Below, piece by piece: positions 52,511 through 61,786 of a stretch of DNA of 64,000 nucleotides. Under the pieces are notes generated by a model, which searched no databases, was not told where the DNA came from, and saw nothing but the letters and a program-made list of their open reading frames with translations. The DNA is taken from positions 496,001 to 560,000 of the forward strand of contig NZ_CP015423.1 of NCBI RefSeq assembly GCF_001719045.1. The letters run 5' to 3'. The translations under genes and the position numbers were made by a program. The stretch's first letter is position 1, and each line of letters starts with the position of its first letter. This DNA comes from Paenibacillus polymyxa (lineage in GTDB: Bacteria > Bacillota > Bacilli > Paenibacillales > Paenibacillaceae).

Positions 52511-53050
52511 CTATTCCACACGACTCTTAAAGCTGGGTGACTGAGAAACATTAGCGATGTACACCGACACATTGGACACAGGAATTCCTGTAATTTCTTC
52601 CACATGATCGTGTACCCCCTTTTGTACCTCGGAGGTTAACACCGGAATGGAGCTTTCCCCGTCTACAACCGCCCGAATCGTAATATCAAGTCCCGATTCC
52701 AACACGCGAACGCGTGCTTTCAAATCCTGCATCCCGCGAAATCGGGAAGCTGCTTTGAGGCACAGATTTTCAATGGTGTCCACTGAAATCTGAATGTCAC
52801 CATATTCCGTTCGTTGATCAATAGAATGCTGTACGGTTTGGTTCCGTCGAATAGAGATATAAAAAAAACGAAGACTCAATAACAACAGAACCCCTGCAAT
52901 AATCAGGCTGGTAAACCACACCACTCGCTCATCCTCAATACTTAAAACATACGGAATGGCCCCGCTCAGGAGGAGGATGGCGAGAATGGAAATAATTCCG
53001 ATACTTAAGCTGTACAAGAACAGCAGAAGTCTGTCCATAACTTTAGCCAC
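52511..53050 (-). CDS. amaP: Alkaline shock response membrane anchor protein AmaP
   Basis: AmaP anchors Asp23 to the membrane in Staphylococcus. The 179-residue protein has two membrane helices (LLLFLYSLSIGIISILAILLL and VVWFTSLIIAGVLLLLSL) and a C-terminal Asp23-like domain (VRVLESGLDITIRAVVDGE, EEITGIPVSNVSVYI). The GTG at 53050 gives MAKVMDRLLLF; an upstream GTG is too near the AGGAGG. Genes for DUF2273 and Asp23 flank it. Confidence 0.88.
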   Translation of the reverse strand: MAKVMDRLLLFLYSLSIGIISILAILLLSGAIPYVLSIEDERVVWFTSLIIAGVLLLLSLRFFYISIRRNQTVQHSIDQRTEYGDIQISVDTIENLCLKAASRFRGMQDLKARVRVLESGLDITIRAVVDGESSIPVLTSEVQKGVHDHVEEITGIPVSNVSVYIANVSQSPSFKSRVE

Positions 53051-53078
53051 GAAACGCACAGCCTCCTTAAATTAGAGT

Positions 53079-53108
53079 AAACCCTCGACCCATAAGGGTC
53101 GGGGGTTT
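53079..53108 (-). other. Intergenic hairpin between asp23 and amaP
   Basis: AAACCCCCGACCC / GGGTCGAGGGTTT (minus strand, one mismatch) with loop TTAT is a strong stem but followed by TACTCTAATTT and no true T run. It may lower amaP expression relative to asp23 or protect mRNA ends. Confidence 0.55.
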
Positions 53109-53123
53109 GTACAAAGTATCGCT

Positions 53124-53537
53124 CTATTTAACCCGTCCGGCGCCCAGCACTTCCGGCTCTTCTACTTTTTCAGCATTTTTAAATTGAACATCATGAATTT
53201 GCACGTTCACTTCAACAACGTTAAGACCTGTCATGTTCTCAATCGAACGCTTAACATTATGCTGAATAGCAGCAGCCACCTCAGGCAGACGGTTACCGTA
53301 CTCAATAATGACGGAGACGTCTACAGCAGCTTCACGCTGTCCGACTTCCACTTTTACACCTTTAGATAAATTTTTGCGGCCTAGCAGTTCGGCAAACCCA
53401 CCAGCAAATCCGCCACTCATTCCCGCTACGCCTGGTACCTCAACGGTAGCCAGTCCGGCAATGACTTCAATAACTTCTGGGGCGATTTGAATCTCCCCAA
53501 TTTCTGTACGTTCGAATTCGGTTGGCACTGTGCTCAT
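53124..53537 (-). CDS. Asp23/Gls24 family envelope stress protein
   Basis: The 137-residue protein has the Asp23 (DUF322) domain with GEIQIAPEVIEVIAGLATVEVPGVAGMSGG and VDVSVIIEYGNRLPEVAAAIQHNVKRSIENMTGLNVVEVNV. Such proteins form membrane-associated filaments or clusters through AmaP. It is the first of the asp23-amaP-DUF2273 set and follows accC (about 126 bases). Confidence 0.92.
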   Translation of the reverse strand: MSTVPTEFERTEIGEIQIAPEVIEVIAGLATVEVPGVAGMSGGFAGGFAELLGRKNLSKGVKVEVGQREAAVDVSVIIEYGNRLPEVAAAIQHNVKRSIENMTGLNVVEVNVQIHDVQFKNAEKVEEPEVLGAGRVK

Positions 53538-53662
53538 ACCTTCAACACCTTTCGGTCAAAATAAGTTTCATTCCAGCTTTGGATTTCAAAGCAGACATGC
53601 TCACTTATTATCCATACTATATCATTTGGCGTTCATTATGACAAACTGAGGAAATATACCGA

Positions 53663-55006
53663 TTAAACTTCGTTTTCCTCCAAAAATTTAATATCAAAAT
53701 CGCCTCTAATAAAGGTCGGATGCTCTAGCAAGCGCTGATGAAAAGAAATCGTTGTGGGTATGCCCTCAATAGCAAACTCAGACAAAGCCCGCTTCATTTT
53801 GGCAATTGCATCTTGCCGTGTAGGTGCCCACACAATCAGCTTGGCGATCATAGAGTCATAATAAGGAGGAATGCTATAACCTGGATATGCTGCGCTGTCT
53901 ACCCGTACTCCAGGACCGCCTGGAGGCAGATAAAATCCGATTTTACCCGGTGCAGGCATAAAATTGCGATCCGGGTCCTCAGCGTTAATACGGCATTCTA
54001 TCGCCCAACCATTGATGGTGACTTCTTCCTGCGTAAAGGAAAGCGGATGTCCTTCAGCGACAGAAATCATTTCCTTAATCAGGTCTACACCGGTAATCAT
54101 TTCTGTTACGGGATGTTCTACCTGAATACGTGTATTCATTTCCATGAAATAGAAATTATTGTCCGGGCCGAGCAAAAATTCGAGAGTACCTGCACCAGAG
54201 TATTGAACGGCCAAAGCTGCACGAACAGCTGCCTGACCCATTTCTTCACGAACATCCTGCGATATTACAGGACATGGTGCTTCCTCCAACAACTTCTGAC
54301 GACGACGCTGCACAGAGCAGTCCCGTTCGCCCAAATGGGCAACATTACCATGCTTGTCCGCTATGATCTGTATTTCCACATGTTTCATACCGGTCAAATA
54401 TTTTTCTAGGTACACACCCGCGTTGCCAAATGCTTTTTGCGCCTCCTGCTGAGCGGTAGTGATTTGCTGAATAAGGTTATCCTCATCTTCGGCGATACGA
54501 ATACCTTTACCTCCGCCACCTGCTGTGGCCTTGATAATTACCGGATATCCGATATCACGTGCGATGCTGATCGCATCCTGCAAATCCTCAACCAGCCCGT
54601 CTGAACCCGGAATAACCGGAACTCCGGCATCCTTCATGGTCTGCTTGGCTACGGCCTTATCTCCCATTTTGTTAATGGCTTCAGGAGAAGGACCAATAAA
54701 CGTAATATTACACGATTCGCAAATTTCAGCGAAGTCTGCGTTTTCCGCCAAAAATCCGTAACCTGGATGAATGGCATCACATTCAGTCAATGTAGCAACG
54801 CTCATCAGGTTCGTAAAATTAAGGTAGCTGTCCTTAGATAGCGTCGGTCCGATACAGTAAGCCTCATCTGCGAGACGCACATGTAACGAATCCTTATCAG
54901 CTTCCGAATATACGGCAACTGTCGAAATATTCATCTCGCGGCAAGCGCGAATGATACGAACCGCAATTTCTCCACGATTTGCAATCAATACTTTTTGAAA
55001 TGTCAT
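53663..55006 (-). CDS. accC: Biotin carboxylase subunit of acetyl-CoA carboxylase
   Basis: AccC carboxylates biotin on AccB with ATP and bicarbonate. The start at 55006 ([18 protein letters not shown]) has GGGAGG upstream; an earlier start adds 17 odd residues. The 447-residue ATP-grasp enzyme shows [52 protein letters not shown] and YDSMIAKLI. It follows accB by 60 bases, as in B. subtilis. Confidence 0.97.
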   Translation of the reverse strand: MTFQKVLIANRGEIAVRIIRACREMNISTVAVYSEADKDSLHVRLADEAYCIGPTLSKDSYLNFTNLMSVATLTECDAIHPGYGFLAENADFAEICESCNITFIGPSPEAINKMGDKAVAKQTMKDAGVPVIPGSDGLVEDLQDAISIARDIGYPVIIKATAGGGGKGIRIAEDEDNLIQQITTAQQEAQKAFGNAGVYLEKYLTGMKHVEIQIIADKHGNVAHLGERDCSVQRRRQKLLEEAPCPVISQDVREEMGQAAVRAALAVQYSGAGTLEFLLGPDNNFYFMEMNTRIQVEHPVTEMITGVDLIKEMISVAEGHPLSFTQEEVTINGWAIECRINAEDPDRNFMPAPGKIGFYLPPGGPGVRVDSAAYPGYSIPPYYDSMIAKLIVWAPTRQDAIAKMKRALSEFAIEGIPTTISFHQRLLEHPTFIRGDFDIKFLEENEV

Positions 55007-55066
55007 GACTTTACCTCCCTGGGAGCAGTCTTGCCGAACCCTCAAAAGAGGGTTCAAACAAGCTTT

Positions 55067-55558
55067 TTACTCCGGTTTCACAAGGAACAATGGCTGGCCA
55101 TACTCGACCAACTGTCCGTTTTCGGCCAAAATTTCCACAATTTCGCCCTTCACTTCAGCTTCCAGCTCATTCATCAGCTTCATCGCTTCAATGATACATA
55201 CCGTTGTTTTTTCGCCCACTTTGCTGCCAATACTTACATACGGAGCCGTATCCGGGGATGAAGAACTATAGAAAGTGCCTACCATCGGAGATACGATTTT
55301 ATGTAGATTGCTTGCATATTCCCTCGGTTCCCCAGCAGTTGCAGGTCCAACATCGGACTGTACTTGTGGATTTGGAATAACAGCTTGTGGTGCCACCGCA
55401 TAAGTAGGTGTTGCCACAGGAGCCTGTACCGTAACGATCTCGCTTTTGCCAGGTTTTCGGATCAACAGGCGAGTTCCTTCATTTTCAATTTCAAGCTCAT
55501 GCACAGACGTTTCATCCACCAGCTTGATCAATTCCTTAATCTCGCTTAATTTAAACAT
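55067..55558 (-). CDS. accB: Biotin carboxyl carrier protein of acetyl-CoA carboxylase
   Basis: The 163-residue protein has an N-terminal helical part ([24 protein letters not shown]), a Pro/Ala/Val-rich linker and a C-terminal biotinyl domain with the biotin Lys in [13 protein letters not shown]. It carries CO2 from AccC to AccA/AccD, which are not in the window. AAGGAG precedes the ATG. Confidence 0.96.
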   Translation of the reverse strand: MFKLSEIKELIKLVDETSVHELEIENEGTRLLIRKPGKSEIVTVQAPVATPTYAVAPQAVIPNPQVQSDVGPATAGEPREYASNLHKIVSPMVGTFYSSSSPDTAPYVSIGSKVGEKTTVCIIEAMKLMNELEAEVKGEIVEILAENGQLVEYGQPLFLVKPE

Positions 55559-55644
55559 CTCTATTAATCACTCCTTCAGCATTTTGCCGGTTGCTGATTA
55601 CATTGTTGAAACAGCTTTATGTATTATATCACAATCATTAAAAA

Positions 55645-55685
55645 TAGAAAGAGCCCGGAATAATGCAGAAATCCGGGCTTTTTCG
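55645..55685 (-). terminator. Terminator of the spoIIIA operon
   Basis: AGCCCGGA / TCCGGGCT with a 12-base loop is flanked by T-rich tracts on the minus strand (CTCTTTCTATTTTT) and TTTTT on the plus strand; it ends the spoIIIA transcript. Confidence 0.85.
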
Positions 55686-55696
55686 CGTTTTTTGTC

Positions 55697-56521
55697 TTAT
55701 TGTGTAACATACTGGACACTGATCTTATCCTGCGTTACGTTCAGTTCCTTCATGACTTTATCAACAATTGTTACCGCTTGCTTAGCATCCAATTTTTCAC
55801 TCAGAACCACTACTTTGTATTTATCAGCATCTTCCTCACGGACGACCGCATTGGCGAACTGCTGCTGAAGCTCTTCTTCAATTCCAGTAATTTTAGCCTG
55901 CTTATCTTCAAGTACATGTAATTCCTTTTGAGCCTCTGCGGCTTTCTTTGGTGTGCTGTCGTTCATTGCGGTTGTCAGTTCATCATTTTTCTTCTGATTT
56001 TCCACGTCCCGTTCCAGCAAATAGTTGTCAATCACAGCTGCTGCTGTAGGTTGGGCAGCTTGATCGGTTGCCACTTGATCCAGTACCTGCTGGTCGGTTT
56101 TGGCTGTAGAGGCTGCTTTGTCGTCACTTTGTGCTGTCGCATCCGTTTTAGTCGCAGTTGTGTTTTGATCGGATGTCGCTGGTTCAGTAGTAGGGGTAAC
56201 TGCCGTATCTTTATCGCCTTTTGAGTTTTCTGTTGCTGGGTCAGTTGTGGAAGCCGTATCCGATTTTGTGGAAGTTGCTGATGCTCCATCAGTTACTTCT
56301 CCATTCGTCACTACTTCATTTACCTTCAGTTCGTTCAATTGTTCCTCTGCCTTCGTCGTTGCTTCCTGTGCGGCATCCTGCTTAACCTTGCTCACTTGCT
56401 CACTATCGGCTACTGGTGGATTTGCAGGGCTTGAGTCCTCCGTAAACAAATAATACGCAGACAGCACGACCATTAAACTCAGCATGGACACCAGCCAAAC
56501 GGTTTGTCTTTTATTATTCAT
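55697..56521 (-). CDS. spoIIIAH: Stage III sporulation protein AH
   Basis: SpoIIIAH spans the mother-cell membrane and binds SpoIIQ of the forespore to make the feeding-tube channel. The 274-residue protein has one N-terminal helix (TVWLVSMLSLMVVLSAYYLF), an unusually long Thr/Ala/Asp-rich low-complexity stretch (about 60-150), and a C-terminal YscJ/FliF-like domain (IEEELQQQFANAVVREED...AKQAVTIVDKVMKEL). B. subtilis SpoIIIAH is about 218 residues, the extra being in the linker. GGAGG precedes the ATG. Confidence 0.93.
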   Translation of the reverse strand: MNNKRQTVWLVSMLSLMVVLSAYYLFTEDSSPANPPVADSEQVSKVKQDAAQEATTKAEEQLNELKVNEVVTNGEVTDGASATSTKSDTASTTDPATENSKGDKDTAVTPTTEPATSDQNTTATKTDATAQSDDKAASTAKTDQQVLDQVATDQAAQPTAAAVIDNYLLERDVENQKKNDELTTAMNDSTPKKAAEAQKELHVLEDKQAKITGIEEELQQQFANAVVREEDADKYKVVVLSEKLDAKQAVTIVDKVMKELNVTQDKISVQYVTQ

Positions 56522-56583
56522 GTTCCGTCCTCCATATTCATTAATGGTTTAAAATATAAACTTCTTTGTTCCTAAATCCCAAA

Positions 56584-57225
56584 TTATCCCTGCTTGCGCG
56601 GTACGACTGAAATTTTGTAGGAAGGTACATTTAGTCCCTTCTGTACAGCATCGACAATTAGCTGCTTCACTGTAGGGTTTTCTGCCCCCATAGCCACAAC
56701 AAGCACTCCCCTCACCTGCGGTTTTACTTTTTTTGTCACAATCGGGGTGTGCTGGCCACCTGATGACTCATAGGTGACAATCTCGCCATCACGTGTATAT
56801 TGAGTAGTGTGTCGTTGTCCGCCATTGGCGTCCGTCTCGTTGTTCTCTTCCTGCATGTCCTTTACATTGCGTTGAACGATAACTTCTTCGGTGGAATCTA
56901 CCGTAACCATGACATCGACGGTTCCTACGCCAACAATCTGCTCCAGCATCTGTTTCATATTGTCCTCAAAAACCTTCTCGATCCCGGCAAAGGAACTTTC
57001 TTCACCTGTTGTTGTCTCTAACGTAGGCTCATTTTTCATCACCCCAGGCGGCTCACGGCCTACGTTTTCTGGATCAACCTTTTTCACATTAACGAATGAA
57101 TTAAAAAGCATGATCGCTACACCGATAAGGCCGAGTATAAGCAGCCAACGAAATGAGTTGAATCTTTTCGCCCCATCCGCCCCTCCACCCAGCCATTGCT
57201 CCAGCTTTTTCAGCCATTTGCTCAT
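56584..57225 (-). CDS. spoIIIAG: Stage III sporulation protein AG
   Basis: SpoIIIAG forms a large ring in the SpoIIIA-SpoIIQ channel. The 213-residue protein has a single helix (FRWLLILGLIGVAIMLFNSF) near residues 26-44 and the ring-building motif domain with VGVGTVDVMVTVDSTEEVIVQRNVKD and VRGVLVVAMGAENPTVKQLIVDAVQ. AGGAGG precedes the ATG. Confidence 0.94.
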   Translation of the reverse strand: MSKWLKKLEQWLGGGADGAKRFNSFRWLLILGLIGVAIMLFNSFVNVKKVDPENVGREPPGVMKNEPTLETTTGEESSFAGIEKVFEDNMKQMLEQIVGVGTVDVMVTVDSTEEVIVQRNVKDMQEENNETDANGGQRHTTQYTRDGEIVTYESSGGQHTPIVTKKVKPQVRGVLVVAMGAENPTVKQLIVDAVQKGLNVPSYKISVVPRKQG

Positions 57226-57241
57226 TTCTGCTCACCTCCTG

Positions 57242-58012
57242 TTACCATTCATGTGTCCCATCCTGCGAAGAAACCACCTGAACATTTTTGCTGTCTATCC
57301 CCCATTTTTCACGTAGAAGTCCTGTAATTAAGCCAAAAGCTTTCGTATCCGTTGGCTTTCCGTCCTCAGCAGTTTTATCAGGATTACGATCTTCTTCTCG
57401 CGTTCCTTCATTAAGTTCTGAATTTTTTGTATGTGTCGGTTCCACACGAATATTCACTGTCTTTTCGGCTACAGGCTCCACCATTATCGGCTTGGCATCT
57501 GCACCAGGCGAGACGTCTGTGTTATTCTTTTCTTTTTCTGGCTGCTCCTCTGCCAATTTGACCACTACCGACTGGACACCCGTTCCTGCCTCCAGCTCCG
57601 ATTCCTTCTGTTGAATCTTTGCAAGGGTAACCTGGACCGACTGAATTGCTAACCCAGTATATTGTTCCAACTGTCCTTTCATTTCCTTAGCTACCTCTTT
57701 GCCGGCCCATTGCATGGAGCTTTGTTCTTGCTGTTGCTTCAACTGGCTGCCTTTTGCTAAAATCTCCTCCAATGTCAGTTCCCTCTTGCCTGTCTCAGCC
57801 TGACGTTGAAGATCCAATGCTCGCCCTAGAACCTCGGAGGGGCTGCTACTCAGTAAGCGCACGACCGGAGACAGCAACGTCAGCAAAATAAGCAGGCTGA
57901 GAACGAGTTTGACATACCTTTCCATAGATCGGCTCGGTAAGATCATATCGACAAAAGAAGCCAGCAACACAATTAGCACCAGTTCCTTAAGCCAGCCTCC
58001 CAGCCAGGTCAC
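57242..58012 (-). CDS. spoIIIAF: Stage III sporulation protein AF
   Basis: SpoIIIAF is a channel component with two N-terminal helices (ELVLIVLLASFVDMIL and YVKLVLSLLILLTLLSPVVRL) and a soluble C-terminal domain. The middle is charged and variable (about 160-215, rich in Glu and Asn), then GLITGLLREKWGIDSKNVQVV. The start is a GTG with GGGAGGGGA upstream. It lies between AE and AG. Confidence 0.9.
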   Translation of the reverse strand: MTWLGGWLKELVLIVLLASFVDMILPSRSMERYVKLVLSLLILLTLLSPVVRLLSSSPSEVLGRALDLQRQAETGKRELTLEEILAKGSQLKQQQEQSSMQWAGKEVAKEMKGQLEQYTGLAIQSVQVTLAKIQQKESELEAGTGVQSVVVKLAEEQPEKEKNNTDVSPGADAKPIMVEPVAEKTVNIRVEPTHTKNSELNEGTREEDRNPDKTAEDGKPTDTKAFGLITGLLREKWGIDSKNVQVVSSQDGTHEW

Positions 58013-58051
58013 TTCACTCCCCTCCCCCCTTGTTGGTTTACATGCATTGGT

Positions 58052-59242
58052 TCACCTCATCATGACCGTCATATTGCCTGCTGCGAGCATGACTGTAATC
58101 GCAAGGAAAGACATTAATCCCACTGCCGCCAGCGCCGCGAAAACATAAATCATGCTCTTGCCGATTGCATCCAGACATTCCACGATAGGCGTATCACCCA
58201 AAGGCTGCATGATCGCTGCTGTCACTTTATAAATGAGAGCCAGTGTCAGAATCTTGAGGGCGGGAAAGGCGCACAGGAACAATATAATAATGACTCCTAC
58301 CAGACCAATGGCATTTTTAACGAGCAGCGAAGCCGAAATGACTGTATCTGTCGCATCTGCCAACGCCTTGCCGACCACCGGAACAAAGCTACCCGTAATA
58401 TATTTGGCTGTGCGGATCGTTAATCCGTCAGTAACTGACGAAGTCAAGCCTTGTACCGAAATGACTCCCAGAAATATGGTCAGCAGCACTCCCAGCACTG
58501 CTACTCCAGCGTTCCGCATCAGATCGGCTAGCTGGGTCAGTTTGTATTTGCCCGTCAGCGAGTTGACCAAGTACAGCACAGCCGAGAAGAACAGTAGCGG
58601 GAAAACCAGCGTATGAATGACTGTTCCGACTGTGTTGATCATAAATACAATCAGCGGGTGGGTCACCGAAACTGTTACGACGTTCCCCATCGAGGCTAAC
58701 ATGGTAAACAACAAGGGCAACATTGCCATCATGAAGTGAATCATGCTATCAATCGCTTCTTTGGCATAACCAATCGCTACACTAAAGCTATTAATCGCCA
58801 GAATGATAATGACCATGTATACGATAGCGTAGGCCACTTTGCTGACCTGTTTGCTTTCAAAAGCGCTTTGCAGCGTTTCCAGCACCATACTCATAATGCT
58901 GAGCATGACGATGGTGACGAGCAACTTGGCATTTACTCGAATTTCATGGATGAAAAAATCAGCTATAGCGTTCAATACACCCTTTATGCTGAATCCTTCA
59001 CCGCCTGGAAGCAGCATGTCCATGAAGGAAGGCGTTTTCTGATCCGGGAAAAATCCGCCGTATTCCTGCATGAGCCCGTCCCAATAATGTTCTACTTCAT
59101 CTTTGGGCATTTGCTCCGCCTGCTGTCTGATCCATTCGTTAGTCGGTGTATCTGCAAAGAGGACCGCAGCTGAGGCACACCAAAGACATAGCAACAACAT
59201 CGCAATTACTTTGAGATTCGGCATGCCCCCTAGCCTTTTCAT
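58052..59242 (-). CDS. spoIIIAE: Stage III sporulation protein AE
   Basis: SpoIIIAE is a 396-residue polytopic membrane protein with a signal-like N-terminus (VIAMLLLCLWCASAAVLF) and about eight helices, including MVIIILAINSFSVAIGYA and GVLLTIFLGVISVQGLTSSV; FVPVVGKALADATDTV is a family motif. It is related to export-apparatus permeases of secretion systems in its role. Start ATG at 59242, with an alternative ATG at 59224 after a GGGGGC site. Confidence 0.94.
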   Translation of the reverse strand: MKRLGGMPNLKVIAMLLLCLWCASAAVLFADTPTNEWIRQQAEQMPKDEVEHYWDGLMQEYGGFFPDQKTPSFMDMLLPGGEGFSIKGVLNAIADFFIHEIRVNAKLLVTIVMLSIMSMVLETLQSAFESKQVSKVAYAIVYMVIIILAINSFSVAIGYAKEAIDSMIHFMMAMLPLLFTMLASMGNVVTVSVTHPLIVFMINTVGTVIHTLVFPLLFFSAVLYLVNSLTGKYKLTQLADLMRNAGVAVLGVLLTIFLGVISVQGLTSSVTDGLTIRTAKYITGSFVPVVGKALADATDTVISASLLVKNAIGLVGVIIILFLCAFPALKILTLALIYKVTAAIMQPLGDTPIVECLDAIGKSMIYVFAALAAVGLMSFLAITVMLAAGNMTVMMR

Positions 59243-59254
59243 GGCATCACCCCC

Positions 59255-59644
59255 TCAGGCGGGCATCAGCTTCAGAATGGTATCAATAATAATGCTGATA
59301 ATCGGGATTGCAAGCACCATAATGAGTACCTTTCCGGTAAGCTCAATTTTGGAAGCAATCCCGTCTTGTCCTGCATCCCGAACGATTTGCGCTCCAAATT
59401 CAGCAATATAAGCGATACCGATTATTTTCAATACGGTTTTAAAATAGATCATATCCATGCCTGAAGACCGAGCCAGTCGCTCCAGTACAGCAACCACAGA
59501 TCCGATCTTGCCAATCAGCAGCAAAAAAATGACGATTCCCGCAGCTGTTGCAATCAAAAAGGCAAACATCGGCTTCTGTTCCTTAATGACTAAAATGAGG
59601 ACTGTGGCAATGAGGGCGAAGCCCACCACCTGAATGATTTCCAT
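59255..59644 (-). CDS. spoIIIAD: Stage III sporulation protein AD
   Basis: The 129-residue protein has about four helices (VVGFALIATVLILVI, FLIATAAGIVIFLLLIGKIG, VLIMVLAIPIISIIIDTIL) and the motif YFKTVLKIIGIAYIAEFGAQIVRDAGQ, diagnostic of SpoIIIAD. It belongs to the mother-cell channel base. It follows spoIIIAC by eight bases and precedes AE by 12 bases. Confidence 0.94.
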   Translation of the reverse strand: MEIIQVVGFALIATVLILVIKEQKPMFAFLIATAAGIVIFLLLIGKIGSVVAVLERLARSSGMDMIYFKTVLKIIGIAYIAEFGAQIVRDAGQDGIASKIELTGKVLIMVLAIPIISIIIDTILKLMPA

Positions 59645-59652
59645 GTGTCCAC

Positions 59653-59856
59653 CTACTGAAAAAGAAAGATAGATTTGATCTCTTGCAGAAGGTTATCCAG
59701 CATTCGCACCACCATGAACAGGACCACGACGAAACCGATGACCGTTACCCAGTGGGCCATGTCTTCTTTGCCCATTTGCTTTAATACGGTATGAATCATA
59801 GCGATAATAATGCCAATTCCGGCAATCTGGAAAATCGCGTTCACTTCTAAATTCAT
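59653..59856 (-). CDS. spoIIIAC: Stage III sporulation protein AC
   Basis: SpoIIIAC is a 67-residue protein with two helices (AIFQIAGIGIIIAMIHTVL and WVTVIGFVVVLFMVVRML) joined by KQMGKEDMAH, the standard form. It is a small membrane partner of SpoIIIAD. The ATG follows spoIIIAB by 12 bases. Confidence 0.94.
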   Translation of the reverse strand: MNLEVNAIFQIAGIGIIIAMIHTVLKQMGKEDMAHWVTVIGFVVVLFMVVRMLDNLLQEIKSIFLFQ

Positions 59857-59868
59857 TCGAGCACCCCG

Positions 59869-60387
59869 CTAATAGATCAAAATGACGATCAATGCTCCGA
59901 TCAGCAGTCCCAGGCTCCTGCTCATACGCTCGTACCTCACCTGATCTGCCTGCGCCTGCGCTTCCTCATGGGATAACTGCTGGATGGTCAGCGCAATGTG
60001 CTTGATCTGGTCTTCACGGTCGCTGGTTCCAAGACTGTAAGCAAGCTGCCGCATCGCTTCCTTCTCGGCTTGCTTCATAGAGGAACGGCTCCACGAGTCT
60101 TCAATGGCTTTATGCAAGCTTTCTCTGGCAGTCAGGCCAAAAGAGGGGTGCATCCACCGTGAGGCTTGCTGAAACAGAGTGCGCAGCGGCTCTCGCAAGG
60201 GCTCTCCTGTCTTGGCGAAAGCATCTGGTAGCGGAGACACCCCGTAGGAAACCTCGGTGGTCAGTCTTTGCAGCGCAAGAATCAACTCCCTGATTTGCCG
60301 CGGCCTCATCGCAAACTGCCTTGCCCGCTGCCAGCCTGCCAGCGTAGCGGCCAGTATAACCAGGGCGGCACCCAGCAACTTAAGCAT
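59869..60387 (-). CDS. spoIIIAB: Stage III sporulation protein AB
   Basis: The 172-residue protein starts MLKLLGAALVILAATLAGW, an N-terminal helix, has a helical soluble middle (RQIRELILALQRLTTEVSYG) and a C-terminal helix (LGLLIGALIVILIY). It resembles GspF-type secretion proteins. The ATG at 60387 overlaps the spoIIIAA stop by eight bases and gives the usual length; a longer form would extend far into spoIIIAA. Confidence 0.93.
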   Translation of the reverse strand: MLKLLGAALVILAATLAGWQRARQFAMRPRQIRELILALQRLTTEVSYGVSPLPDAFAKTGEPLREPLRTLFQQASRWMHPSFGLTARESLHKAIEDSWSRSSMKQAEKEAMRQLAYSLGTSDREDQIKHIALTIQQLSHEEAQAQADQVRYERMSRSLGLLIGALIVILIY

Positions 60388-61375
60388 AGGAGATGCCCCC
60401 ATTCTGCCCTTCTCCAGGCAGTGTAATCCTGCGTTGCTTGGCATCTGCCAGCCGGAATGAGACGCCCCGGCTCGTCCGCTCCAGCATGACGTAGAGTTGA
60501 AACAGCTCTTGCCCTGTAGTTAATCCAGCAAAAGCAGGCCGGGTCGCCATTTCAGCCACATCGCGACCATGTGCGGAAGCAATGACTGCAATGCCTGCAT
60601 GAAGCGCTTCGCGCACCGCCTCCGCATCTTCCGGTCGTCCGATTTCATCAACAATGAGGACATCCGGTGACATCGAGCGGATCATCATCATCATGCCTTC
60701 TGCTTTCGGACATCCGTCCAATACATCGGTGCGAGGCCCGACATCAAAACCGGGGATGCCTTTGTGACTACCAGCGATCTCAGAGCGTTCGTCTATAATG
60801 CCTACCTTGAGTCCATTCCGTCGCCCCCCATTGCTTTCCATCCCTCCGTAACTGAGTTGCCGAGCCAAGTCCCTAAGCAGTGTCGTTTTGCCATGCTGAG
60901 GAGGGGACAAAATGAGGGTGTGCCGGATTTTCCCGGACATTCGATCTGCTACATAAGGCAATATCCGATCAGCTATGCCGGGAATTGCACGAGCAATTCT
61001 TACATTAAAGCTGCTTATATCCCTCAAATGTTCCACTCGTCCTCGGTTGAGCACGGTTCTCCCTGCCAAGCCAATACGATGACCGCCAGGGATCGTAATA
61101 AACCCTTTACGAAGCTCCTCTTCCATGGTATACAGGGAATGATTGCTGATAAAATCCAGCAGTCGGTGGGCATCCTCACGGTCAGGCTTATAGGCTTCTA
61201 CATGGTTCAAAGTCAGCCGACCCGCAGACGTTACAAAATGATGATCACCATTTGCATTAATTTCCAACGGCCTTCCTTCCCTAACCCGGATTTCTTCCAG
61301 TTGCTTAAATACCGTTTCCGGAAGCCTTCCGAGTATACCGTGCAACGGTTCAGGAAATAACTCCAGCCATTCCAT
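60380..61375 (-). CDS. spoIIIAA: Stage III sporulation protein AA (ATPase)
   Basis: SpoIIIAA is the RecA/secretion-type ATPase that powers the SpoIIIA channel. The 331-residue protein has Walker A SPPQHGKTTLLRDLAR near residue 160, DERSEIAGSHKG, and Walker B DVLIVDEIGRPEDAEA near 245, with ASAHGRDVAEMATRPAF following. It is the first gene of the eight-gene operon. GGGGGCGGC lies before the ATG and a sigma-E-like promoter further upstream. Confidence 0.95.
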   Translation of the reverse strand: MEWLELFPEPLHGILGRLPETVFKQLEEIRVREGRPLEINANGDHHFVTSAGRLTLNHVEAYKPDREDAHRLLDFISNHSLYTMEEELRKGFITIPGGHRIGLAGRTVLNRGRVEHLRDISSFNVRIARAIPGIADRILPYVADRMSGKIRHTLILSPPQHGKTTLLRDLARQLSYGGMESNGGRRNGLKVGIIDERSEIAGSHKGIPGFDVGPRTDVLDGCPKAEGMMMMIRSMSPDVLIVDEIGRPEDAEAVREALHAGIAVIASAHGRDVAEMATRPAFAGLTTGQELFQLYVMLERTSRGVSFRLADAKQRRITLPGEGQNGGISYA

Positions 61376-61417
61376 ACCGATGCCGCCCCCTCACAGTTGT
61401 CCTTTTTCTTTAAGACA

Positions 61418-61447
61418 AGTCTATGGTTGACTCTCGCTTTTTATGCC
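61418..61447 (-). promoter_or_regulatory. Sigma-E-like promoter of spoIIIAA
   Basis: On the minus strand GGCATAAA and CATAGACT are 14 bases apart, near the sigma-E pattern, about 43 bases before the spoIIIAA ATG. The spoIIIA operon is sigma-E dependent in B. subtilis. Confidence 0.6.
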
Positions 61448-61548
61448 GAAAATATATTGAAAGCCTAGGCAAACTTTTGCTAACTCCTATCAACGCTCAA
61501 CAGACCTTTCCCCCGCTTGTTAAAGCACCATTCTCTAATTCGCACAAA

Positions 61549-61593
61549 TAAAAAAGGGCCTCTCAAAGCCTTGTCGGCTAAGGGATACCCTTG
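61549..61593 (-). terminator. Second terminator after lysC
   Basis: Outer AAGGG / CCCTT and inner AGCC / GGCT pairs are followed on the minus strand by TTTTTTATTT. It backs up the terminator 20 bases before it and isolates spoIIIAA from lysC. Confidence 0.6.
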
Positions 61594-61613
61594 GGTAGAA
61601 AAGATAGATTCAG

Positions 61614-61663
61614 CAAAAAAGAGGCTGCCCCTCAGTCTAACTCTCACTGATGGAACAACCTCT
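61614..61663 (-). terminator. First terminator after lysC
   Basis: A 12-base stem AGAGGTTGTTCC / GGGGCAGCCTCT (with G-U pairs) is followed on the minus strand by TTTTTT. Confidence 0.8.
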
Positions 61664-61786
61664 TAACCTACTGCTGTATTCTATGATTTATCAAACTATA
61701 AATAGAGGACTTATAATGTGTCAACCTTTACCTGTCATAGCATCGTTCACATTAGACATATTCATGTCTAGATCACGTTGCAGTTA

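Noticed and set aside
61549..61663. Tandem hairpins upstream of spoIIIAA as a T-box or riboswitch
   Set aside because: The T-box consensus is lacking and both structures carry T runs as ordinary terminators of lysC.
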